From positions 1 through 13,199 of the forward strand of contig CAZTME010000026.1 of NCBI GenBank assembly GCA_964614795.1: a stretch of DNA of 13,199 bases, given 5' to 3'. A program made the position numbers and the translations under genes. Position 1 is the stretch's first letter, and each line of letters begins with the position of its first letter. This document shows positions 1-7,644 of the stretch, one piece after another. Origin of the DNA: CAZTME01 sp964614795 (GTDB lineage: Bacteria > Patescibacteriota > Microgenomatia > UBA1400 > PJMF01). A model generated the notes under the pieces. It did no database searches. It had not been told where the DNA came from and worked only from the letters and a program-made list of their open reading frames with translations.

Positions 1-723
1 TATTGAGGAAAATAAACCGCCGATTATAATTAACAAACTAATCAAAAGCGTGAAAATAAACCATTCTTTTAATGATTTGGAAAACAATTGAGCAGTGCTA
101 GCTGGGATGATTAATAAAGCATTAATTAAAATCACTCCTAATAACTTCACTCCTGCAATTATTACCACGGCTAGCATCACTTCAAAAATTCTTTCATATT
201 TATTTATCTTAATTCCTTTTATGAAAGCATATTCTTTGTCTATTGAAAGCGAAAGAATAATGGGCATTACTTTTATTAATATAATTAAAATTATTAACGT
301 TATCACAAATAAAACAATTAAATCTATATTTGATATGGTGACCATACTTCCAAACAAAAAACTAATCATATCTGGCTGATAGCCAGGAAGTAATGAAAAA
401 ACTATTACTCCCAGTCCCATTGATGTAGGCAAAATTATTCCTAAAGTGTTATCTAATGAAAGACTCAATTTTTCTTTCATTATTGGAAGCATGAGAGCAA
501 TGATAACTGCATAAACTAAAGCAATAAATAGAGGATAGAAGCCAAATATTAAACCCAATGCGATACCGGCCAACGAAGCATGGGCAATAGCATCACCATA
601 AAAAGATGCCTTGCGAATTAAAGTAATTACCCCCATAAATGAGGCAACTATGGCTAGCAAAACTCCGGCTAACAATGCTCTTTGTACAAAACTAACAGAT
701 AATAATTCAATAAATTCTGTCAT
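1..723 (-). CDS. znuB: Metal ABC transporter permease, ZnuB type (3' end outside window)
   Basis: This is the membrane channel of a zinc/manganese-type ABC importer (ABC-3 family). The frame is open from an ATG at 723-721 to the left edge, giving about 241 residues; the usual length is 260-290, so only the C-terminus is missing. It is strongly hydrophobic with several membrane segments. Two family hallmarks are visible: an early segment of the type ASFYGDAIAHASLAG and a late one of the type LGVILINALLIIPASTAQ. It starts 3 nt after the znuC stop, so translation is probably coupled; no clear Shine-Dalgarno site is seen. Family assignment is firm. Zinc rather than manganese is inferred from the His-rich binding protein upstream. 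Confidence 0.9.
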   Translation of the reverse strand, partial: MTEFIELLSVSFVQRALLAGVLLAIVASFMGVITLIRKASFYGDAIAHASLAGIALGLIFGFYPLFIALVYAVIIALMLPIMKEKLSLSLDNTLGIILPTSMGLGVIVFSLLPGYQPDMISFLFGSMVTISNIDLIVLFVITLIILIILIKVMPIILSLSIDKEYAFIKGIKINKYERIFEVMLAVVIIAGVKLLGVILINALLIIPASTAQLFSKSLKEWFIFTLLISLLIIIGGLFSSI

Positions 724-726
724 ATA

Positions 727-1470
727 TTAATGAATATGGAGGTGTTGTTTGTGATTAATATCATACAGACGTTTGAGATTTACTTCTGAAAGAGTTTCAT
801 TTGGTAAGCCTTGGCAAATGATGCTTTTATTAACACAAATAACTTGATCTGCAAAATTCAGGACATTATCCAAAGCATGGGTGGAAATTAGGATTGTCGA
901 ATGATTTTCATTTTTAATTTTTTTTAACAATGAGTAAAATAATTCTCTATTCGCATTATCAATGCTGGATTCAGGTTCATCAAGAATTAATAATGATGGA
1001 TTATTTAACAAAGCTCTGGAAATCAACACTCTTTGTTGTTGACCGCCAGATAAGTTGCGAAATTGTTGGTTTTCAAATCCTTCTAAATCAACCATTTTGA
1101 GAGCTGATTGTATTTGTTGATTAATCATTTTTTTTGAAAAGGAGTAATTACTTAATGATAATTGGAGGATTTCTGCAACTGTTATTGGTATGTGAGTTGG
1201 CAATTTGCTATATTGTGGTACATAACCAATATTTTGATTACTATTTTTGGGTAAAAAATCGATTGAGCCGGTAAAGTTGAGTAAATTGAGAATTGCTTTG
1301 ATAATTGTTGATTTTCCAGAACCATTTGGTCCAATGAGCATGGTAATAGTGGACTTTTTTAATGTGAACGAAATGTTCTCTATGCTGGCTGTAGGACTTC
1401 CCGGATAGCGAACGCTCACGTTAGTGAGCGTGAGCGAAGATTGATTATCATTATCATTAATATTATTCAT
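727..1470 (-). CDS. znuC: Metal ABC transporter ATP-binding protein, ZnuC type
   Basis: This is the cytoplasmic ATPase that powers metal import through the adjacent permease. The 247 residues carry every ABC motif: Walker A GPNGSGKST (47-55), Q-loop Gln86, signature LSGGQQQR (140-147), Walker B LLILDEP (160-166), D-loop SSID (168-171) and switch His198. Length is normal. The C-terminus ends in a short His-rich run (HKQHLHIH), which could bind metal; His-rich tails also occur in some known ZnuC proteins. Its ATG lies inside the end of znuA with an 8-nt overlap (ATGAATAA), so the two are translationally coupled. Membership of the metal-importer group rests on the flanking znuA and znuB. Confidence 0.93.
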   Translation of the reverse strand: MNNINDNDNQSSLTLTNVSVRYPGSPTASIENISFTLKKSTITMLIGPNGSGKSTIIKAILNLLNFTGSIDFLPKNSNQNIGYVPQYSKLPTHIPITVAEILQLSLSNYSFSKKMINQQIQSALKMVDLEGFENQQFRNLSGGQQQRVLISRALLNNPSLLILDEPESSIDNANRELFYSLLKKIKNENHSTILISTHALDNVLNFADQVICVNKSIICQGLPNETLSEVNLKRLYDINHKQHLHIH

Positions 1471-2449
1471 TAAGTTCTTTCGACAAAACTGCTTTGGAAA
1501 TAGTATTTGCCATTTCTTTCATATTTTCAGAATAATTTGGACTAAGCGGATCTACCATCACTACGGTACCATTTATTTGTTCCGCTATGGCTAGAGCACT
1601 ATCTTTTGAAAATTGTTTTTGTACAAAAATTACTTTAATATCCTCTGAATTGGCTAATTTAACAATTTTTTGCATGTCTTGTAAAGAAGGATCTTTACCT
1701 TCAACTTCAAAATGTTCTTGTACAAACCCATATTCATCGGCTAAGTATCCAAAAGCCGGATGATAAACTAGTATAGTTTTTCCTTTAATTGGTTCGAAAG
1801 CTATTTTGAGTAGTTTGTCTAATTCTTCCAATTCATAAATATAATTACTTAAATTGCTTTCATAAATAGAAGTATTTTGAGGATCAATTTCTGAAAGAGT
1901 TTTGGCTATTATTTCAGCTTGTTGAATAACCATCTTTGGTGATAGCCATACATGAGGATCGACTGAAGATTCTTCAGCCAAACTTTCTTCATCATGTTCA
2001 TCAGCGTGATTTTCTTGCAAGTGGGAATGTTCATCATCATCATCATGTGAATGAGCTTCTAGTTGTCTCAATTTATTGTTTGACGAAGTGTCAACAACTT
2101 TCATTGAAGGATTAACTGAAATTAATGAATCAAGCTTCACTTTCTCAAATGAAATATGACCTATTCTGAAATAAATATCAGCTTGCGAAATAATTTTCAT
2201 TTCTTGAAATGTTGGTTCATAAACCCCATGATCATTTCCTGGTGGAATAATCGCTGAAACATACACATTGTCTTTGCCAATCTTTTCAACTACTTCTATT
2301 TGTGGAAGTATGCTGACAATAATATTTATTTTTTCATTTGATAATGTGTTATCGCCTTCTTTCTTGCTTGGAAAAAATAAAATAAATAAGGTCAATAACA
2401 TTGTTAATATTGGAACAGCGATTAAAGTAATTAAAACTTTTTTATTCAT
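1463..2449 (-). CDS. znuA: Metal-binding protein of ABC importer, ZnuA type, membrane anchored
   Basis: This is an extracytoplasmic solute-binding protein (cluster A-I, ZnuA/TroA family) that delivers Zn2+ or Mn2+ to the permease. Of 328 residues, 5-26 form a hydrophobic anchor; no lipobox Cys is present. Expected metal ligands are seen: His166 in DPHVWLS, His230 in YHPAFGYL and Asp300 in VDPLSPNY. The first ligand motif reads GNDHGVYEPT, with His74 one position earlier than in the common G-x-x-P-H-x-Y-E-P form. Residues 133-152 are a His/Asp/Glu-rich loop with six His, typical of zinc proteins. It is the first gene of the operon; the start has AAGGA five bases upstream. Zinc specificity is inferred. 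Confidence 0.9.
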   Translation of the reverse strand: MNKKVLITLIAVPILTMLLTLFILFFPSKKEGDNTLSNEKINIIVSILPQIEVVEKIGKDNVYVSAIIPPGNDHGVYEPTFQEMKIISQADIYFRIGHISFEKVKLDSLISVNPSMKVVDTSSNNKLRQLEAHSHDDDDEHSHLQENHADEHDEESLAEESSVDPHVWLSPKMVIQQAEIIAKTLSEIDPQNTSIYESNLSNYIYELEELDKLLKIAFEPIKGKTILVYHPAFGYLADEYGFVQEHFEVEGKDPSLQDMQKIVKLANSEDIKVIFVQKQFSKDSALAIAEQINGTVVMVDPLSPNYSENMKEMANTISKAVLSKELNE

Positions 2450-2480
2450 ATAGATCCTTAAAACTTTTACTTTTGATTTA

Positions 2481-2510
2481 ATATTAGCACTTTGTTCTTA
2501 TGCTTAAGAA
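2481..2510 (-). promoter_or_regulatory. Possible znuA promoter with overlapping dyad
   Basis: Read on the minus strand, TTCTTA (2510-2505) and TAATAT (2486-2481) are 18 bp apart and sit upstream of znuA. The -35-like box is one arm of a perfect dyad, TTCTTA-TGCT-TAAGAA (2495-2510). A metal-sensing repressor could bind here, since such operons are usually repressed by zinc or manganese. The region is AT-rich, so chance matches are likely. No known Zur or MntR consensus is recognised. Confidence 0.3.
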
Positions 2511-2552
2511 ATTTGACTTTGATTTTTAGTTTTATTACATTTTGAATTATTA

Positions 2553-2619
2553 GACTTGTTGCACAAAAACATCTAGGAGCTTTTAGCAAAAAACTCACTA
2601 TCTTATTGTGCAATAAGTT
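2553..2619. repeat. Short MITE-like element with imperfect inverted ends
   Basis: The left arm GACTTGTTGCACAAAAA (2553-2569) and the right arm TTATTGTGCAATAAGTT (2603-2619) are inverted copies matching at 14 of 17 positions, separated by 33 nt. ATT lies just outside both ends, which could be a target duplication or chance. The same 20-nt motif recurs at 7469-7488 with 18 of 20 matches. The TTGTTGCA core recalls ends of some insertion sequences, for example of the IS5 family; that link is inference. No coding content is present. Confidence 0.5.
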
Positions 2620-2688
2620 TATTTGTAACGAAGTATAACTGAATCTTTTAATTAATGCAACCCAATTGCAAAAGCTTTTATCACTCTA

Positions 2689-2717
2689 TTGGTTTTGATC
2701 TTGGCCTATGTTACAAT
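2689..2717 (+). promoter_or_regulatory. Promoter of tRNA-Ser(GCT)
   Basis: TTGGTT (2689-2694) and TACAAT (2712-2717) are separated by exactly 17 bp, a good match to a housekeeping sigma-70 promoter. Transcription would begin near 2724, about nine bases before the mature tRNA. The following membrane-protein gene may be read from the same promoter. Confidence 0.6.
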
Positions 2718-2732
2718 TTGATTCCATTGCCT

Positions 2733-2819
2733 GGAAGCGTCGCATAGTGGCCTAGTGCAGCGGGTTGCTAACCCGCGACTTCGAAAGAAGTCTCGTGGGT
2801 TCGAATCCCACCGCTTCCG
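2733..2819 (+). tRNA. trnS: tRNA-Ser (anticodon GCT)
   Basis: This 87-nt class II tRNA folds completely. The acceptor stem is GGAAGCG/CGCTTCC with discriminator G2819. The D arm is GCA/TGC, and the anticodon arm GCGGG-TTGCTAA-CCCGC carries anticodon GCT, reading AGC/AGT serine codons. The long variable arm GACTTC-GAAA-GAAGTC is typical of tRNA-Ser. The T arm GTGGG-TTCGAAT-CCCAC pairs perfectly. CCA is not encoded, so it must be added after transcription. Confidence 0.97.
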
Positions 2820-2920
2820 CAATTTAGAAAATGTCTTTATTGGCTCGCCCTACTCAAGAGCTGGCATTCGCGTTAACCAGCAATTTTGGTTCGGATATTT
2901 TCAAACTGAGGCCAAAAACT

Positions 2921-4618
2921 ATGTTTAAAGTCAATCGTTTTTGGTTAATTGATTTGATTATTTTAGGAATGCTTATCGGCATAGCTGTTTTCACGTTGAA
3001 AGAAATTTTTCACCCAGGTCTTTACTACGCTCATGATAGTATTTATCATTTTGTCAGATTATTTCATTTCATTTACGAATTGAATGCGGGTCAGTTTCCA
3101 GTCAGAATTTCCAGTTTATTAGCTTACGGATATGGATATCCTTTATTTACCTACGTGTATCCGCTACCTTATGCTGTCGGTTTTCTCTTCAATTCACTTG
3201 GACTTCAATTGAGTGATGCTTTAAAATTGACATTATTCTTTTCTTCACTCTTTTCTTTATTTCTTTGGTATCTTTGGTTGAGATTGCATTTTAATCGATT
3301 TTCCTCATTAATAGGTTCATTAATCTTTTGGTTTATACCATATCGATTTTTATCAATTTTTGTCACTTTTCAGTTAGGAACAATAGTAGCTATGAGTTTT
3401 TTTCCATTAGTTTTTATTGGTATTTTTTTATTAACAAAGAAAAACTTTAATCCAAAAAGTTTTCGCTTTGGTCTGATTATTTTTATTATGGGTATTTCAG
3501 GAATGTTGTTATCACACTTAATTACATTAATAATAGTGTTTCCAATTATTTTACTTTATTTAATTATTAGATTATTTGATTTATGGAAAAATTCTTTATC
3601 TAAGATTTATTTCTTTAAAATAATTTGGATTATTTTTTCATCTGCGGTTTTTGTTTTTGGTTTAACTTCTTTCTATTGGCTACCCGCATTGATTGAAAAA
3701 AACTGGGTAAAAGCTGGGCATCAGCCAATTGTGGATATTGATGATCATTTTCCATCAATAAAACAATTATTTTTCCCAAATTGGGGTTATGGTTATTCTG
3801 TAATTGGTGATGAAGATGGATTGTCTATGCAATTGGGAATTGCTCAATGGCTTATTATTGTGGCAACGCTCATATTGCTATTTATCAAAGCGATTATTTA
3901 TAAGAAAAAATTTCAAAATAATGACAAAGTTTTACTTCTATTACTCATTACTTCATTTATTTATTTGTTTTTAATGCTCGATTTTTCATCTTTCATTTGG
4001 AATATATCATTATTAGAATCTTTGCAACACCCATGGAGATTGCTTGTGGTTTACGGAATATTAACTTCAATTATGGCGACATTAATTGCGCAAACTCGCT
4101 ATGGAAAATTTTTAACAATAATTTTAGTAGTAATTTCAATCATAAATGTTCGCAATTATTTAAGACCAATGAGTTTTGATTTCATGTCCGATCAGACTCT
4201 TTTATCAAAGACTGAAATAATTCAATCCGGAGATGTAAGCTGGGAATTTCTGCCTATTTGGGCTAATTTATCAGAAATTGAAGCGAATTCATCATCAAAT
4301 GATTTACTTTCAGAATTAAAATCAATTAATGAAAAACCATTAAACATTTTAAAAAAAGAAACCAATGATGTTGTTCTATCTAAAATTTATCATCCTGCTT
4401 GGCAAATTTATGACAATGATAAATTAATTCCAACCTACAAAAATTCTGAAGGTTTTCTTGTAGCAAAGATAAATTCTGCTGATTATTCCTTAAAAATTAC
4501 AATTGGAAAAACAGAAAGTTCTCATCTAGCCGATGTCATAACTATCTTCTCAATTGTTTTATTTGTTATTTTTGTTTTATTTAGTCCGAGCTTAATCTAT
4601 CAAAGAAGAAAATCATAA
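2921..4618 (+). CDS. Polytopic membrane protein, PTPS_related / GT-C glycosyltransferase-like
   Basis: This is a large multi-spanning protein (565 residues from this start) with roughly ten or more hydrophobic segments and a soluble C-terminal part before a last membrane segment. Just after the first membrane helix it has HDSIYHFVRL, followed by GQFPVR and a GYGYPLF...YPLPY motif. This pattern is typical of the '6-pyruvoyl-tetrahydropterin synthase related' membrane family, which resembles GT-C glycosyltransferases that use lipid-linked sugars. A role in cell-envelope glycosylation is therefore likely but inferred. I chose the ATG at 2921 because GAGG lies nine bases upstream and the protein then begins at the membrane helix. 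An in-frame ATG at 2831 would add 30 polar residues and begins 12 bases after the tRNA. Confidence 0.75.
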   Translation: MFKVNRFWLIDLIILGMLIGIAVFTLKEIFHPGLYYAHDSIYHFVRLFHFIYELNAGQFPVRISSLLAYGYGYPLFTYVYPLPYAVGFLFNSLGLQLSDALKLTLFFSSLFSLFLWYLWLRLHFNRFSSLIGSLIFWFIPYRFLSIFVTFQLGTIVAMSFFPLVFIGIFLLTKKNFNPKSFRFGLIIFIMGISGMLLSHLITLIIVFPIILLYLIIRLFDLWKNSLSKIYFFKIIWIIFSSAVFVFGLTSFYWLPALIEKNWVKAGHQPIVDIDDHFPSIKQLFFPNWGYGYSVIGDEDGLSMQLGIAQWLIIVATLILLFIKAIIYKKKFQNNDKVLLLLLITSFIYLFLMLDFSSFIWNISLLESLQHPWRLLVVYGILTSIMATLIAQTRYGKFLTIILVVISIINVRNYLRPMSFDFMSDQTLLSKTEIIQSGDVSWEFLPIWANLSEIEANSSSNDLLSELKSINEKPLNILKKETNDVVLSKIYHPAWQIYDNDKLIPTYKNSEGFLVAKINSADYSLKITIGKTESSHLADVITIFSIVLFVIFVLFSPSLIYQRRKS

Positions 4619-4656
4619 TAAACTTGAATAAGTATTTATTTTTTAATATCAATTAC

Positions 4657-4684
4657 TTGATTGAAATTATTTTTCGTTTAGAAT
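4657..4684 (+). promoter_or_regulatory. Promoter directly before the 4694 gene
   Basis: TTGATT (4657-4662) and TAGAAT (4679-4684) are 16 bp apart. The predicted transcription start (about 4691) lies about three bases before the ATG at 4694, so the mRNA would have almost no leader. No Shine-Dalgarno sequence precedes this start, which fits. Confidence 0.45.
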
Positions 4685-4693
4685 ATCAAGTCC

Positions 4694-5479
4694 ATGACAA
4701 TTATGCTTATCAAAAAAATCAAGCTTTCTCATTTGGCAATTGCAGTGATCGCAAGTTTAGTGGTTGGATCGATCAAATTGATTTTTCAGTACTTTGGTAT
4801 CGAACTTCTGGAAATCAATGCGTTACTCACGGCAATTATCAGTGGCAATATCTTCATTCTAGGTTTTTTGCTTAATTCCACCTTAAGAGATTATAAAGAA
4901 GCAGAAAAAATACCGGTTGATATGGCCAACTCACTAGAATCAATCTATAGTGAATGCGAAATCATGCTTCATCACAAAAAAGATAAAAAAATTGTTGTTC
5001 CAGCCATTAAACAACTGCTAAAAATTCGACAGTTATTGAATGATTGGTTTTACAAAAAAGCATACACACAAGAAGTCTTGATGGAAATTGCTCACTTAAA
5101 TCATTATTTTGCTCAATTTGAGGGTTTAACTCAAGCAAATTTCATTGTTCGCATGAAAAACGATCAGGCAAACTTGCGCAAATACTTAATGAATGCAAAC
5201 TTACTTAGAGATACACCCTTTTATGAAGCTTCCTATAAAATTGCTAAAATTTCAGTATTTTTTTTATTGATGCTCTTGACTTTGCTCACCGCTGATCCTT
5301 TCTATGAATATATATTGTTTATATTGGTGATTGTATTTATGACAATTTTTTTAGTTTCATTAATCAAAGATTTGGATGATCCTTTTGAATATGAAGATGG
5401 TGATATTTCTGATGAAGTTTCTTTAAAACCCTTAACCGACTTCTCACAAAGAGTTGAAATAAGACTGAAGAAAGTTTGA
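4694..5479 (+). CDS. Membrane protein, possibly bestrophin/DUF4239-like
   Basis: This 261-residue protein has two hydrophobic N-terminal segments (about 10-32 and 42-62), a polar, largely helical middle (about 65-180), two more membrane segments (about 184-223) and an acidic C-terminal tail beginning DLDDPFEYEDGD. The arrangement, a conserved-looking loop after the second helix (GFLLNSTLRDYKEAE) and the DDPF motif resemble bestrophin-like channels and DUF4239 proteins. This is pattern recognition, not proof. An alternative ATG at 4703 is in frame. It is separated by 75 bp from the preceding gene and has its own promoter-like boxes. Function is unknown; anion transport would be the guess if the family is right. 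Confidence 0.6.
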   Translation: MTIMLIKKIKLSHLAIAVIASLVVGSIKLIFQYFGIELLEINALLTAIISGNIFILGFLLNSTLRDYKEAEKIPVDMANSLESIYSECEIMLHHKKDKKIVVPAIKQLLKIRQLLNDWFYKKAYTQEVLMEIAHLNHYFAQFEGLTQANFIVRMKNDQANLRKYLMNANLLRDTPFYEASYKIAKISVFFLLMLLTLLTADPFYEYILFILVIVFMTIFLVSLIKDLDDPFEYEDGDISDEVSLKPLTDFSQRVEIRLKKV

Positions 5480-5623
5480 TAGTAAAATATAATCCCAATT
5501 TTCTGCAGTAGGCTTACTATGCAATAAAAATAGGAAAATGGTGAGGGTATTGTTGTTGAGCCACAACTCTGATAACTCTGTTCCTGTATATTGCAATTTA
5601 CATCAGGCACTTTCTTTAAAGAA

Positions 5624-5641
5624 TGTTATAATCATCGAATG
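5624..5641 (+). promoter_or_regulatory. Extended -10 promoter giving a leaderless mRNA
   Basis: TGTTATAAT (5624-5632) is a perfect extended -10 element. The ATG at 5639 begins only six bases downstream, exactly where transcription should start. No good -35 box lies 16-18 bp upstream, as is common with extended -10 promoters. No ribosome binding site can exist in such a transcript. Confidence 0.6.
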
Positions 5642-6589
5642 AAACAGGTCATAAAAGTAATTAATTTGCGCAAAGAATACCCTCCTGCTAAAAAAGGCGG
5701 TTCTATATTTGTTGCGGTTGAAAACATCTCATTTTCTTTGCAAAAAGGTGAAATCCTTGGCTTATTGGGTCCAAACGGAGCGGGAAAATCTACCACAATT
5801 TCAATGTTGTTGGGAGTTTTAACTCCCACTGCTGGCCAAATATTTTATGAAGAAAAGGAATTAAAAAAATATCGTAGTCAAATTTTAAACTCAGTCACTT
5901 TTGCCAGCACCTATATTAAAATGCCATGGAGATTGACAGTTATGGAAAATTTAACTGTCTATGGAATGCTTTATGGTTTATCCAGAAATACATTTAATGA
6001 TCGAGCCAAAAAATTATTAAAATTTTTTGATGTTTGGCAACAGCGCGATAAAACCATGAATCAACTATCCGCAGGTCAAGTCACCAGAGTTATGTTAGCT
6101 AAAGCTTTTATTCCATATCCCAAAATTGTTCTTTTGGATGAACCTACAGCCAGTTTGGATCCGGATGTCGCTCATGAAGTGAGAGAGTTTGTGTTGAAAC
6201 AACAAAAAGAGTATGAAACTAGTATGATTTACACTTCGCACAATATGGATGAGGTAGCTTCCGTTTGTGATAGAGTAATTTTTCTCAATCATGGAAAAAT
6301 CATTGCTGAAGATAAACCTGAAAACTTGGCTTCTTCCGTTTCCGTAGCCAGAATGAGATTGCAAGTCAAAGATGGTTTAAAAAGAATTGAAAGATTCGCC
6401 CGTGAAAAAGGATTTGATGCTTTCATTGATCAAAGAGAAATAGAAATTGCTTTAGATGAGCATCAAATTGCTTCATTTTTGCAACAGTTGGCTTCAGAAA
6501 AAATTGAATACACACAAATTACAATCGCCAAGCCAACTTTGGAAGATTTTTTCTTGTCACAAGCAAAAAAGGGAGTGAGTTATGAATAA
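5639..6589 (+). CDS. ABC-2 type exporter, ATP-binding subunit
   Basis: This is the cytoplasmic ATPase of an ABC-2 exporter (lipid, polysaccharide or drug; substrate unknown). The 316 residues include Walker A GPNGAGKST (44-52), signature LSAGQ (143-147, Ala for the usual Gly), Walker B IVLLDEP (163-169), D-loop ASLD (171-174) and switch His201. A C-terminal extension of about 80 residues ends in the LEDFFL motif common in this family. The Q-loop is unusual: around residues 89-92 the sequence is ASTY, with no Gln where it is expected before PWRLTV. The ATG at 5639 was preferred over an upstream in-frame TTG at 5591 because the domain starts right after it and a promoter abuts it. It overlaps the permease gene by 8 nt. 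Confidence 0.9.
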   Translation: MKQVIKVINLRKEYPPAKKGGSIFVAVENISFSLQKGEILGLLGPNGAGKSTTISMLLGVLTPTAGQIFYEEKELKKYRSQILNSVTFASTYIKMPWRLTVMENLTVYGMLYGLSRNTFNDRAKKLLKFFDVWQQRDKTMNQLSAGQVTRVMLAKAFIPYPKIVLLDEPTASLDPDVAHEVREFVLKQQKEYETSMIYTSHNMDEVASVCDRVIFLNHGKIIAEDKPENLASSVSVARMRLQVKDGLKRIERFAREKGFDAFIDQREIEIALDEHQIASFLQQLASEKIEYTQITIAKPTLEDFFLSQAKKGVSYE

Positions 6590-7391
6590 TTGGCTTGTTG
6601 AACATTTTCCGGTAATAAGGAGAATTTATGGATTTTCTCTCCGACATTTATATCCCTTAAAAAGAGATTTCGATTTACTGACAGATATGCTCTATTGGCC
6701 AGTAATCGATATTATTCTTTGGGGTGTTACTAGTCAGTGGCTAAGCACCGGACAAGGAAATTCTCAAGCAATTGCCACTGTTTTGATGGGCTTAATCTTT
6801 TGGAATATCATTTGGCGTTCGCAAAGTGAAATTTCAAGAAATTTAATTGATGAAATTTGGAACAATAATTTAGTTAATCTCTTTTCAACACCACTTTCAT
6901 TAAAGGAATGGGTTTTTGGAGTTCTTTTGCTTTCGTTAATGAAAATGATTTTTACGATTTCTTTTATAGTGCCGATCATCTATATTCTTTATGCCGTAAA
7001 TTTATTTATGTTGGGTTGGTGGGTAATACCTTTTTTTATTGGTGCCATCATAACTGGATGGTGGGTTGGTTTCATATCAGCCGGAATTGTAATATATTGG
7101 GGACCAAAAGTGCAGACTGTCGTTTGGACTTTGCCTGCAATATTATTGCCATTTAGTGTGGTGTTTTTTCCTTTGGCTATTCTTCCAACTTTTCTTCACC
7201 CTATCTCGTTTATGTTGCCCACAACCTACATTTTTGAATCGATCAGAGCTATAATTTTATCCGATCAAATAAATATAAATTATTTGATCATTAGTTTTGG
7301 TTTGAATTTTTTGTACTTGGGTTTGGCAGTGAGCTGGTTTGTTAGTCAATTTAATAAAAGCGTGCAATTAGGATTGGGAAGATTTAATTAG
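6582..7391 (+). CDS. ABC-2 type exporter, permease subunit
   Basis: This 269-residue membrane protein has about six membrane segments and the layout of the ABC-2 permease family: an N-terminal amphipathic stretch, the first helix pair, a cytoplasmic loop (SEISRNLIDEIWNNNL, then LFSTPLS) and a later TYIFESIRAIIL loop typical of polysaccharide/drug exporters. It forms the channel for the ATPase encoded just upstream. The genes overlap at ATGAATAA, and AGGGAG lies upstream of its ATG, so expression is coupled. The exported substrate cannot be told from the sequence. Confidence 0.88.
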   Translation: MNNWLVEHFPVIRRIYGFSLRHLYPLKRDFDLLTDMLYWPVIDIILWGVTSQWLSTGQGNSQAIATVLMGLIFWNIIWRSQSEISRNLIDEIWNNNLVNLFSTPLSLKEWVFGVLLLSLMKMIFTISFIVPIIYILYAVNLFMLGWWVIPFFIGAIITGWWVGFISAGIVIYWGPKVQTVVWTLPAILLPFSVVFFPLAILPTFLHPISFMLPTTYIFESIRAIILSDQININYLIISFGLNFLYLGLAVSWFVSQFNKSVQLGLGRFN

Positions 7392-7468
7392 ATTAGTTCT
7401 GAAATAAAAAAAGGCAAGTATTTATTGTTCAACATGATTTTGCTGTTCTAGTGACACAAACTGATTAA

Positions 7469-7634
7469 TAGACTTGTCGCACAATAACAACATGATTTAT
7501 TTGCTCATCTTTTGGTCAATTTTTGTGTTGCTTGCTCCTTCAATTAACTGTGGCTACTACCAGTCTCGAGCGCCTTGAAAATGCTCAAAAAAATTTATAT
7601 CAAATTTATACATGTTTTTATTACTAGACAAGTC
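7469..7634. repeat. Second copy of the 20-nt repeat, in a possible decayed inverted-repeat element
   Basis: Positions 7469-7488 match the left arm of the element at 2551-2570 in 18 of 20 bases (TAGACTTGT-Y-GCACAA-W-AAC), in the same orientation. An 8-bp inverted partner occurs downstream: GACTTGTC (7471-7478) against GACAAGTC (7627-7634). An 11-nt direct repeat, CAACATGATTT, occurs at 7430-7440 and 7488-7498. The stretch lies between the convergent exporter and nadE genes and has no coding potential. No hairpin with a U-tract is seen that would end transcription of either side. Confidence 0.35.
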
Positions 7635-7644
7635 AATTTAAATC

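Noticed and set aside
95..379. Plus-strand 94-residue open frame
   Set aside because: It lies antisense within znuB, whose own translation matches a known permease family.
2831..2920. N-terminal extension of the membrane protein from an ATG at 2831
   Set aside because: The ATG at 2921 has a ribosome site and starts directly at the first membrane helix; the extension has no recognisable feature. It cannot be excluded.
2551..7488. Composite transposon bounded by the two 20-nt repeats
   Set aside because: The enclosed genes are a tRNA and ordinary membrane/transport genes, no transposase is present, and the copies are short and in direct orientation.
7560..7600. Intrinsic terminator near GAGC...GCTC followed by A-rich sequence
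   Set aside because: The stem is only about four bp and the A/T run has the wrong orientation or position for a terminator on either strand.
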